Assembly: GCA_026413225.1 (NCBI GenBank)
Contig: CM048552.1
Location: 133,437,053 to 133,501,052, forward strand
DNA length: 64,000 nt
Direction of reading: 5' to 3'
From: Otis tarda
Taxonomy: Eukaryota > Chordata > Aves > Otidiformes > Otididae
Shown here: in pieces, positions 28,601 through 40,600 of the stretch
Layout of the letters: every line of letters begins with the position of its first letter
How positions within the stretch are numbered: the first letter of the stretch is position 1
The notes under the pieces: model-generated
What the model was told of the DNA's origin: nothing
Database searches by the model: none
Seen by the model: only the letters and a program-made list of their open reading frames with translations
Program-made: the position numbers and the translations under genes

Positions 28601-31600
28601 GCAGAAATGAACAATTTAAAGGCTCACAAATTTGTCCCTTAATCCTTTAGAAGTCTAAGGCCAGCAATGATCTTGCACTTAGGAACCTCAATAAACTGGA
28701 CAGATATTAGGAGATGGTAAGCATATAGAGTTTTTACTGATTTCAAATTTCTAGTCCTTCTGTTGGCAAAGAAAACTTTCCCATAACGAAGCATGGCAGT
28801 ATTACCTGAATTTACATAAACAGTCCAAATGAATAACCCAAGAAGGATGTAAAATTTCTCCCACTTCATCTCAACTGAGTTTTCATCCTGAAGGTTAATG
28901 ATTACAATAACCTTTCAGAACGGTGACCTATTCTGAAACAACCACTCAATTACTGCGCTGTATCTAGCCCACTGCATAGGTACACATTTTAACTTCTAAC
29001 ATCAATCGTATCATGCAACCCAAGAAAGTGCTCACTCAGACCCTCAACGTGCAGGACAGAGGGTGAAACCCTAACACTGACAGGAGTCATGACAATGGAG
29101 TGAAACTCTGCCACCATCTCCATCGGTATACAAACACAGCAATGCTGCTGGAGGTGGACAGCAGCGTTGGGAAGACTTCCCTGACTAGGAGATTAAAGAA
29201 GTCAGTGGCAAAGGAGATGTGCAGGTAACAGTAGGGTTTGTTTTTTTTATTTCTTCAGTGCACCAAAGATGGAATTGCCGAACTGAAAATAAAACTTCTC
29301 GGGATGCTCCTGGGCAAAACCAGGGAGGAGAAAAATAGAACTGAAAGTCTTGAAACCATCCTCCTCTCCTCCTGAGAGGGAAGCGTAAGAGTGTGTGTGT
29401 GTGAAGGAGAAGCAGCAATCATTTGAGAATAGGAGCTGAAGATAGGAAATCTGGCAGCTGCCAAGTGTTTGGGAAGAAGCCAGGAAAAAAACAGTTGGGA
29501 AATGAGGCATGCAGCTGTTGAGCAGCCATGAATAAATCAAGCTATAAGACAAAACTGCTAGGACAGACATGTGGGGTCAGTTTCCTTTATCAAGGATATC
29601 TTCACAAGTGAAAACATTTATGCAAGAGAAAAAGAAAGCAAGTCCAGATTTTAGCTTGACTGGGACCAGGGAGGGCTTGCAAACACTCTTACAACTCTAG
29701 GAAACAGATTAACAAAGAGGAAGGCAGAGGATGAACTAAACTGAATGCATGGGAAGTTTCTGGAGCAACTAAGGATTTTTGACATATGCTATTCCAGAAG
29801 CAACATTTTCCAGTATGATAGGAACATGGAGAATATGTTGGAGTTGTAGAAAGAAAAATCAGGGGTGGTTTCAACAAAGAAACGCCCTCCAAATCAAAAG
29901 CTTGCATCAGTGCTGTAAGTGCCACAAGGTCTGTGTTTCCAAAAGACTACCTACCTGTTGTGGTTTTGTTTAGTGAGGGGGGGCCTAAGGTGGCAGCTTC
30001 TGTAGGAAACTGCTAGAAGTCGCTCCCCTTTGTTCAGTGGACTCGGACGGGCCTAGGGCGGGCCTGCTGCTGGCCAAGGCCGAGCGGATTGGTAGCAGAA
30101 TGTTCTGTGATAACGCCTCTGTGATAACATATTTAAGAAGGGGAAAACAGGAGGGGAAAAAAAAAAAAAAAAAAAGAGAAGATGTGAAGCAGCTGAGCGG
30201 GGGCAGAGGTGCAGAGGGGGAGGCGCAGGACTCATGGGCCTTGCAGGCCTCACCCTCTGGCCTCCTGCCGGGCAGCCGACTGGGCCCAACTCAGCCCAGC
30301 CTGGCTGCAAGAAGTGGAGAGGAGATGAGCTGGATGATGTGAAGAGATTCCGAGGGGCGTCTGTCAGCATGTTGTGAAGAACTTTTCTTGTGAGAGGAAC
30401 AGCTACAGATGCCAAGGTCAGTTCAGAAGGAGGAAGAGGAGTAATGCAGCTCCTGGCCAGATTCCCCTGCAGCCTGTGGTGATGACCATGGTGGAGCAGG
30501 TTGTCCCCCTGCAGCCCATGGAGGTCCACGGAGGAGCAGAGATCCACTTGGAGCCCGTGAAGGACCCCGTATCGGGGGAGGTGGATGTGTGAAGGCGTCT
30601 GTGGCCCGTGGAGGGCCCGCTGGGACAGCTGTTCCGGAGAGACTGCACCCCGTGGAAGAGATGACCCACACCAGAGCAGTTTCACGAAGGACTGTGGTGT
30701 ATGAGTGCGACCCCACAATGGAGCAGGGGAGGAATGTGAGGAGTTCTTCCCCCGACCATGAAGCAGCGGCGTAAAACAACGCGTGATGAACTGACCACAA
30801 CCCCCATTCCCTTTTCCCCCCTGTGCCGCTCAGGGGGGAAGGTAGTAGAGATAATGTTAAGCTCAGGAAGAGGGAGGGGTGGAGGGAGGTTATCTTGTTC
30901 TCTGTCTCATTATCCTGCTGTTTGTAGTAATAAATGAATAGTTTTTCCCCAAGTCGAGTCTGTTTTGTCCATAACGGTAACTTTAAAGATTTCTCTCTGT
31001 CCTTATCTCAAACCTCGAGCCGTTTTCCTTATATCATCTCCCCCTATTCTCTCGGAGGGTGGGGGGAGTGAGAGAGAGACTGTGTAGTCTGGTCCCGATC
31101 GGGGCTGAACTACGACACTACCCTTAAACTCCTTGACAGAAAATATGAAAGCTCAGTTTTTACAAAGAAACAGACCATTTTAGAATATTTACCGGCTAGT
31201 TATTCCATACTTGAGAAAAGCTTTTATCAAGAGGTACAATATTTGTGCTCTGGCATCTTGTTTGTTACACATAAAAACAAAATTCAGAATCCTTGCAAAA
31301 TGCCACGTTAACAAGATTTGCTACACATGAAGAATGTACATACACTAACAACAATGGAATGAAAGCAAGAAAACCTTTTGACAACCTGAAGCACTAATTA
31401 AGATTAACTAGTAGTCATTATGAGGTAAAAGCTGATTTCAGCAGTAAAATAGTATGAGATCAAAAGGATCTTTAAAAAAAAAAAAATCATCAAATCACAT
31501 TCATTTTGGCTTACCGTGATATAAAAATATTTGATTGAAATTCTAATGGAAGTAATACGTCAATTTTTTTCTTCTTACCTGTTTTCACAGTCAAGTGCTG

Positions 31601-34600
31601 AAATTCCTTTGGTATCGTTTTGAGAGCAGTGCTTACTTTAAGAGCTTAGTAAACAAACAGAACAATGAGAATTACTTTAAGTATGTGCAGGTAAAACATA
31701 CAGGTATCAGCACTGAGAAAAAAAGCATCTTAACCAGTATTAGGTAGAACATCTAATAATGCCAAACGTACTCGAAAAGAAGAGTAGCCAGCTACCCTCA
31801 GAACACCCAAACACTCAAACAAATAACAATTTCTAAGAGCACAAAAGTCAAGAACAGAAAGGCCTATGCTCAAATTGCCAAATAATCCCAAATTTTGAGA
31901 ACTGAGGATTTGAGTGCCTAAAACCAAGGCTGACTTCTGTTTCAGAAATGTAGCATTCTCGCAGAGACAGCAGCCAGCAACACCTGGCAGAGCCTGGACT
32001 CATCTCTCCCAGGATACAGACCTGGAAAGTCAGGGCACATGAGAAACTGGCTGCTTCTGGCAACTGAAACCTCACCAGCCTGCCCCAGGGAACGTCATAG
32101 GTCACCGAAAGAGCCAAGGTTAGAATTTAGGAAATCTCAGTCTTTGTGCTTATTCCCCATCCTCCAATGCCTACACATCCTTTATTAAGGCGTTATTAAT
32201 GCACTATAGTGTATTTTAATGCAGTGTGATACACTATATTATAAATGACCACTTCAAATGAAATCCCTCATCTCCATCTGCCTTTATCAAATAAAACATG
32301 TGGGAAAAGTCTGGTTCTTCGGGTCCAGATATGTTTACATTATCTTCAATATTTTAACTATATTACAACCTGACAGAGTGGAGTTAATTTACTTATAAAA
32401 TTTTGAATACATGGGAAAATTTGCTTCTACAATCCTGAACTACAGGTTCTTTACTTCTGGGGAGATGTCCTCTTTCAGTCAGGAGAGCAATCTGCTCTTT
32501 CATTTGTTAGAATAACAATAAATGGTAGAACAAACACATTTGTTCTTCAGGGGAAAACGTAGGAATCTTGTCATAAATACAGCAAATCTTCAGCCCTGAA
32601 GGACTGCATGCACCAAACCCGCTTCCCATCTGACTTAACATGTCAGCTACAAAAAGCAAAGCACAAAGTCTTCACATAGAGAAGGAAAAAGATTTGCTTA
32701 GTAAAAAGTTAATCTTCCCTAGATATTTCAAAGTAATAACCTTCAAGGTTCAAGTCCTGCTCTGGTTCATTATGAATTTTACAACAACACAAACCTTGTC
32801 AACAAAACATTAATTTCTTGGAATATGCTGACTTGTCAAAATGTTTTACAAACATCCCTCAACTCTGACAACCTTTCTTTGAACCAGGGACACTGGGAAT
32901 CTGCCAAACTCAGTCACACCTGAGTGTGGAAGGTGACTCAGGAATGCAGACTATCTGGTCTCACAGCTCTGATACAACCTTAACATGCGGACAGCTGGGA
33001 GGCCAAGATTTTTTTTTTTTTTTTTTTAAATTAATGTATAATCCACAGTTCTGAGAATCAAACAACAAAATACCCAAAACTGTTTTGTTTCCACAACTGA
33101 GGGATAGTAGATGAGAACCTGAAAGGTTGGGAAAAAGGAAATGAATGACTGTGTGATGATCCACTGCCAATTCTGAAAGCCCTGGAAGCTACTGAGTAGA
33201 AAAAAGAAAAAGATCACTTCAATTTCACGTGGGCTTCCTGCTCATGGATTTCAAGTGAAATAAATGAATCAAGTACCTTCAATCTGGCTTGTCCAAAACT
33301 TTTATTTTGCAAGAAAATATAGGGATTTTTTAAAAATAGGAATAAAAACTGATTTTGAAATGTTGCTATTTCCTAGAAAAAAAAAAAAAGGAAATCCAAA
33401 ATTTGGCACAATGTAGCCTTTACTCTTACAGAATTCCTGATAACAACTACAACTTATTAAAATAAGAAGTGCAACATTAATTGCCTTAGGACTAGACGTA
33501 TTTTAGAAGATGCATTTCGTATCATTCACATACTATAGAACCAGTTTCAGAGCAAACCCATCCATTTATTTGTGTTCAGCTCAGCTCTGTCAGTGAGTTG
33601 TCTCTTTAAATCTACAGCAACACATAGCCAGCTTGGAAATTAAACATACCACTGCTTTTGTCAGCAAATATATGGTATTACTAAAAATACAAAGAATTTA
33701 ACCCATGACAGGAAAAAACAAGTTATTTATTTGAATACCTTGTTTGTCATCTTTCTTTCCATCTTGTAACAAGGCAGAGTTATCAGGTACCTCTTCAGCT
33801 GATGTCTTCTTAAAGAAAGAAGATTTATTTATTAGACTGATCGGTATAGCTCGCATTTCCACAGTCAAATATTTAAGAACACAGATCAACACAAATAAAG
33901 GCGACATTCTCTCTGGCACCATGATTTGCTTTCTCAGATAAAGCAGCATAGAGGACCTACAGAAAGACAATATAACTCTGCTTTTCAAGATACAGCAGTT
34001 CCACACCTGAAATTGGTTAGTGAAGCACTTCAACAGCAAATCACAGGGAGCTAAGGACTATATGCAAGGAGAGACCTCTCACAACAGAGCAATGTCGTTC
34101 TGTGTTTTCTTTTCTCTTTTTGTGCAACACCTGTGTTAGGTTTTTCCTCAAAAACCTTCTCTAGCCCCTTCACAAGAGTTAAGAGTCTCCATTGGAACAG
34201 CCTTTCTAGCCAAAACTCCAGCCGTACCGCAGAGCTCAGCAGTTCTGCATTTAAAGTCTTCCAGCTGAGGTGGCTGATCCTTGAACTGCCCTTTTGTTTC
34301 AACATGCAGTCATTGAGATGGGAAAACAAATTTCATCAGCATGTCTGTTGGAGGCCTATTCAGGCCGCTGATGGAAAAACAGGGAACTTCTCCCCAGTCT
34401 TATTCCTTAACTTTCCTTTATTTCAGTAGCAACTTATAGGCATTTGTTGTTCTTGAAACTTCAGCTGCATAGCTCACAAGGAGGAACCAGGAACAAATTC
34501 TACCTCCACTATCTGTCAGAACAAGGATATACTCTGCAGCAAAAACAACACTTAAGTAAATGCCAGAAACCCCAAGCTTCTCTAAATAAGTGATGCTGGT

Positions 34601-37600
34601 TTTTTTTCCCCAGGGAGCATGGAAGAGGTTGGACCTAAAAATGTCCTGAAATCCATTGGGCCTAAAAAAATGAATTCAAAAACATAGATTTTGTAGACAC
34701 TTAAAAAACCCTAAAAATAAAACCCCAAAATCTCAGTATTTCAAGAAGGCCAAGTTCAGAGTAAAGGGCTGAGATCTGTTCTATAACGTTGCACATGGGA
34801 TTCCCTAGTGCTTCTGAGGAAGCAACACAGCAAAAACATGGCTTGAGGGCTCTGAAAACGTATAAACAAAACACTTAACATCCATAGCTAGCCTTGACAC
34901 TCTGAAGTAAAGAGTGTCAGACTAAAGATCTAATTCAGTGCATGCTTGAATCGATGGAATGACTCACAAATTTCAATGAACTGTGAGCATGACATTTCTG
35001 AAGGAGTTTAGAGCAACCCCAGCCAGTCATTTTATGTACATAGTGCAAAATCTTGTGTTTTATCTTTAAGCTGTTGGCAGTGACAAAGCTTGTGGAAAAG
35101 AGCCAAAGGAATGGAGGGGAAAGAAAAAAAGACCAGAACCAGAGTGGGAGACAAAAACTTGGGGGGGGGGGGAAGATGACAATCTCCTTGGTTAACAAAT
35201 AGCAGTCACCCTTGTCATTCTCGAGTATAACATTGGCAGTCTTTGTGTGGGTTTTTTTGGTGGTATTTTTTTTTGTTGTTGTTGTTTTTTGGTTGTTTGG
35301 GTTTTTTTTTAAAGTTTAACAAAGCCTAGCACTCAGGTGACCTGACTCCTGCCATTATTTTCTTTATGGATGCATTCGAGAACTGTTTGCATTGTACTGC
35401 AGTACTGTAGTTCAGCAGTCACCGCAGAAAAGGTCTTCTGAAATTAAATTAAACAGCCTCAATGGATGGTAGGTAGAAAGAGACAAAGACAGGGAGATAA
35501 TGCAAAACTGATTGCAATGATCATATAATGTTTTTAATGTAGTGATCAAGTATCTAAACTACATTTCCTCAAGTAGCCAAGCTACAAATTAAATTGCAAC
35601 AGTGAACTACTGCACTTCCCACAGAGGGAGATGAATTACCAACCTTCCAAATGACACTCATTCAGTGTATTAATTCTGAACATAAAAATATCAGTTGAAT
35701 AAAAAAAAAAAATCAAGTCAAAATCATTCTCAAATCTGTTTTGAGAAGAGATTTTTTAGTCCATTAATCTTGGATAACAAAGGACCAAAATAACAAGGCC
35801 CTGAAACAAACTAATTGAGAGCTCTGGCCTGCATGTCTAGGACCCAGACAGTGAGAAAATGGAGCAAAACCAATCAAACAATTGTGATATAACCAGGTAA
35901 CACTATCTATGCTCAGCCAGCAGGCAGTCATGCTACCCATTCTTCTTTGATTTCAACCTACCTTTAAAAACAAAAAAAAAAATATCTGATTTGCCCAGAG
36001 AGGTGGTGGATGCCCCATCATACCTGGAAACGTTCAAGGCCAGGCTGGATGAGGCTCTGAGCAACCTGATCTCGTCGGGGATGTCCCTGCTCCTTGCAGG
36101 GGGGTTGGACTAGATGACCTTTGAAGGTCCCTTCCAACCCTAACCATCCTATGATTCTATGATTCTAACATCCTGCCCACCTTGCAGAACCTAGGAACGG
36201 AGCAGAAGATCCAGCTGTTCCCACAAGAACATCATCTGACTACAAAGGCAGCAGAGTAATCTGCAAGTTATTGTCAGTTACAGTGAGAATGTCTCAAGAA
36301 GGAGATAAGGCAGAGGAGATCCGAAAGCTTAACAGCTCAAAATCAAATTAAAAATAAAACATAAAATGGGAAATTTGTTGCTTGGTTGGGTTTTTTTACA
36401 TTTTGGGCTGCATACCCTCTACAGCTATTCCATTATTACTATAATATTCCTACTACTATCATCTCCACTGCAGCAGAAAAATCTAAAAAGCAAAAAAACA
36501 TACAATTTAATTCCTCAGGAAATCTCCTCCTAGATTTCTCTTTACTGTGCACTTACACTCAAGGACCACAAAGAAGAAGAGCCTAAAACCCAGACATTTA
36601 ATAAGGTTCTAAAATTGTATTGGTTAGGTTACTGGAATGATATTTTATTTCTAAGAAACACAAGATGATTCTGAAAGCAAGATTTCTGAGCTTTCTGCAA
36701 CATATAAAAGAACGTTCTAATCTCACAGTCCCAAAGGAGGCAAACTTCCTCACAGCTCTGCAATAATCAAAGACCACTTTGCATATCTGGGTATTGACAT
36801 GTGAAGCTAGTATCCTAAGAAAAACAAGGGCTCCCTAGAACACAGAAATAACAGAGTATATCTTGAAGTCAAGAAGTTACATGAACTGAAGCTTTTAAAT
36901 TATGTGTGTAAAATATACATAATTATATATTTATTTATATTTTTAATATACTTTAATTATATATTCTAGCCATATCTTTTAAAAAATATGCATCTGTATT
37001 TACATATGCATATGAAAATGCAAGTGAAAGAGAGAAGCTGACACTCAGGGGTCTTGCCTACCAAGAAAAACACATTCAAACGGGGATGTGACAGTTTTTA
37101 AGTAGAAGACAAATAATTCTCTCTAAAAATTAATATCTTAAGCTGATGCAGTGACTTACCACACTCCGTTGACTCCTATGGCGGTCTGGAAATGGAGTAT
37201 GGATATATGTGCATACACGTGCTGACATCAGTGAATGAGTTTTCAATGCAAACCGCCTTGAATTTTGCCTCTTATGCTTCTTTAAATTGCAAACCAATAC
37301 ACACACACACACACATACATATTTATATGTATATATATACACACTAATAAGGCAGACGCTCAAGGGACCGTTGAGCTTTGCCACACGACCGCAGAGTGAA
37401 GAAGTGCTAGCGCCGCGTGGCCTGTGGCGCAATCTCGCAGTCTCCTGCAAAACACCCTTCCAAAATAAGGCCATATACAAGGCACAAGGCCATTCTGCGA
37501 TGGTAAAGGACCTGCCTATGCTGCCAACGCACCAGCAGCCCACGCTGCCAGAACAGCAGCACTGCTTTCAAAATCCAGTGTGACTACTGTACTTTGGCCA

Positions 37601-40600
37601 ACCTCCTGTACAAAGAGCAATACCATCCAGGGAGACCACATGTATTTTAACAGTTCCAGAAGATAAACTGGATGCTCAAAGCACTGGCTCTAGCACTGTC
37701 CAAAGTGAACACTGCATGCTGTAGCAGCTTAGGAGAGTCTGCTGGTGGTGCCACTACCAAGTTGCATTTCACGAGGGAACAGCTGGGTTCTGACTCAGGA
37801 ACTCTCCAGAGTTGCCTCGCTCTGGGGAGTTCCTGGGTCAGAACACAGCTGCCATGCCATACCATGACCTTTTCACTTGGAAGCAGCATTAGAAAGGCCC
37901 GTTCTTGTAGTCAGTCTGCCATCCGATTCACTACCTTAAATCCCACAGGGTATATATTCAGAGTTGCAATTTCCAGGCACAACTCAGTGGCCATGGTTAG
38001 TTCAGATTTACACAGTCTTTAAAGTTTTCGTTTTTAACCTCAGTGATAAACTCTTCTCCTTAACTTAGTTCTGCTTGCAACAGTCTTGCATTACAAGGCT
38101 AGTATATATTGTGATATTGCTACAATGGATCTCCATTCTTCCCTCAAAATAATCTTCCCAGCTCCTTACAACTAATACCTAGATTGCTAGATGGTAGTTC
38201 CTTAGGCTATGAAAGGGCTGGATATTAAAGTGGAGCCTGAATCACTTAGAATAGGACTATGAATGTCCATACTGTACAAAATTTGGGATAGTTTCAGTCT
38301 CCAAAGGAGCAAAGTACAAGGAATCAGGACAAGCCAAGACATTTTTCTCCTCATCATCAAAATTTGAGGAGTGTGGAAATGGAGCAATGTAAATGGAAGA
38401 AACATGCAAGAGCTACATGGTCAGGAGTGCCTGACTAGAACAAGGCCTGCATCCAAAGCCTGGCATTTGCAACCAATTCAGATGCAGGACAGATTTCACC
38501 AGAGCACTGTCCTTGTGCCACAGTGTCCCTCCCGCAGTGTGAGCTCTGCCCCTCATCGCTGGCTGCCAATGCCAGAGGGCCAAATGCAGCCCCGTGGGAC
38601 ACAAATAGCTAAGGTGCATTCCTCTGCAGACTCCAACTTCACACAAGGCTAAAGTCCCTCGATGACTACTGCACTCTGTTATGCAGGAATATCTTCTGAA
38701 AAACCTGTCAGTCCTTTCCACAGACTGAAGGAATTGCTGAGAGAGGGGGCTGAGACGGTTTAATAGTACACTTAGAGACTCCTAAAGTCCTCTCAAAGAC
38801 TCGCAGTTCTGCTGCTACGCATGCCACAGTCACTGTGAAGCTGAGCTGTTACTCTGCCCGGTACCTGCTCTGCTTACGCCTTCTTACCTCCGTCCGACTG
38901 AAGTCCCGAGCCTGCTGACCGCCTGGCAACGACTCTGAATAAGAATCAAATAGTGCGCAGTCACGCATGGGCTTCAAAGAAGCTGCAGGGCAAAGAAAAA
39001 GAAAGAAAGAAAAAAAAAGAAAGGAAATTAAAAAGAAAAAAACATCAGAGACATGCCAAGTCTTTAGTTAATACATACTTCTTAAAAAACCCGTTCCAGT
39101 ATAATTTTGCCCTTCATTTCTACATATTAGAACTGATCTAACACCATGAAGAAAATCTCTCTTTTACTTTGAATAATTCAGTGTCACAGAAGGGATAACG
39201 TGTAATTTCTATTGTAGAAATAATTGTGAAATTTGGGAGGAGTGATTGTCAGTAAACATTAACTGCCAAAAAGCAAGCGTTTATTTGTGTTTTTCCTCCT
39301 CATAGTCCAGCATCAAATTAGTTGGCCTTATAGTTTACATCTTGCTGGCTTAGGAATGTTAAAGGTATTTACCAAGTCTTCAAATCGATTTTTGACATTT
39401 TGAATACTGAAAAGTACAGTAGAATCTATATTATACACTAAAATTGAAGGCCAGTAAAAAGCAAGGACAGTAGTTGCAGCAGTATATACCATCTTTGGTA
39501 TTCTTTAACTAAACAGCATTGAGAGCAGGAAAAAAAAAAAAAAAAAAAAAGGAAAAAAAACAACTCTAACTTCTCACAGCAACGTTCACAAGAACCTTGT
39601 TTCTATTCCATAAACTCTGGTCTTTATGCTGATAACATTCTCGGATTAGTTTTTCTGAGATAAATCTATCTTAACAGCTGGAAAACAGTTTTTCTTTAAG
39701 ATCAATGTACTGAAAGGCAGAAAAAAACAGTTCTCAGGTCAAATTTCTAATTTCTGGCTGACATCTAGCTTACCTGAATAAATTAAATTCTTACAAATCT
39801 GTCTTAATTTACAATACAGTGGGTTACATACAGGGCAAATAGCTTTACGGATTCTGTAAATTTGTTTCAATAAAAACTTTCAGAAAAGAAGGTTGTGGGT
39901 CAAATTGTCAGTGGAGCTGTGCCAGGACAGTATTTGGCCCTGCACTTGTAGTTTATAGAACAAACCATAAAACTAGCAAGATTAATTCATTCTTAAATGC
40001 TCTTATGCTCCAAGCCACTTTATTTGAAGCTTTAACACTCCTATCAGACACAAGTATTTCGCCTGAAGCAAATTCTGCCTCATTCTGAAATTAATACAAC
40101 AGCCTAATGAAAAACATTTCCAGTAATCTTTGAGTTCATAATAAGTTTAAAAAAAAAATATATCACTTAAGTTTCACAGAAATCAAGTTATGAAAACAAA
40201 CATTTTTGCTTGAAAATTTCTTTTGACATTTTAGGTAAGTGTATGAGGCTTACTTGCTTACTTGTCAATACTTTCATTTCAGAAGTTGATTCAATTAGGG
40301 CTCGATGCTTTCTTGTGATTCACGGTGTTAGTGTGTTGAGATGTTCTGCTTTTTATTAATGCAAATATTTCAAAAGACAGATTTCTGAATCCTGACTAGG
40401 CAGCAGGACTGCGAGACTCTTTCAGACCCTCAAGCTAACCAGAATTAGCATATTAGCTGAGTTATTTAGAGTGCCCACAACAAACAATTACTCCTTTCAC
40501 CTCTTCCACGAAGATCAGCTTGAAATGCTTCCTTGTGTGCAACACATGAAACAATAATCACCTAAGAAAATGGTAAAGACCTCAGCACTGAAAGGGACAA

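Larger units (their letters stand above)
29956..31117 (+). mobile_element. Solo LTR of an avian endogenous retrovirus
   Basis: This 1162-bp element starts TGTTGTGGTT and ends AACTACGACA, so its ends are imperfect inverted repeats (8 of 10). It is flanked by an exact 5-bp direct repeat, CTACC, at 29951-29955 and 31118-31122, a target-site duplication. Orientation is plus: a TATA-like TATTTAA (30130-30136) precedes a polyadenylation signal AATAAA (30929-30934). The region after AATAAA (AAGTCGAGTCTGTTTTG..) resembles LTR ends I recall from songbird and other avian ERVs. No gag, pol or env sequence is present, so the provirus was lost by LTR recombination. It lies antisense to REPS2 within an intron. 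A 5-bp duplication favours an ERVL- or gamma-like rather than an alpharetroviral origin (inference). Confidence 0.9.
26021..31578 (-). other. REPS2 intron carrying a solo LTR
   Basis: This intron is 5.6 kb, phase 1. It contains the antisense solo LTR (29956-31117) and a small perfect inverted repeat (27322-27344). The rest is unremarkable A+T-rich sequence with A runs (for example near 27939-27954). Confidence 0.85.
31645..33738 (-). other. REPS2 intron
   Basis: This intron is 2.1 kb, phase 1. It contains a 19-T run (33009-33027), and an inverted repeat with arms 32205-32214 and 32229-32238. No further feature was recognised. Confidence 0.8.
33809..38887 (-). other. REPS2 intron with CR1, CA repeat and hairpin
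   Basis: This intron is 5.1 kb, phase 0. It holds a T/G-rich low-complexity run (35241-35310), a plus-strand CR1 end (35990-36167), an A+T-rich stretch (about 36900-36995), a CA/TA microsatellite (37297-37345) and the 72-nt hairpin (37780-37851). Confidence 0.85.

Noticed and set aside
30053..30718. 221-codon minus-strand open frame
   Set aside because: Lies entirely within the plus-strand LTR and includes a poly-Phe run from its A tract; an antisense shadow.
37160..37185. Possible 26-nt extra REPS2 exon (minus strand, CCATTTCCAG acceptor and GTG|GTAAGTCAC donor)
   Set aside because: Good splice sites, but 26 nt is not compatible with the phase-0 junction between 38888 and 33808 and would shift the frame. 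No similarity to REPS2.
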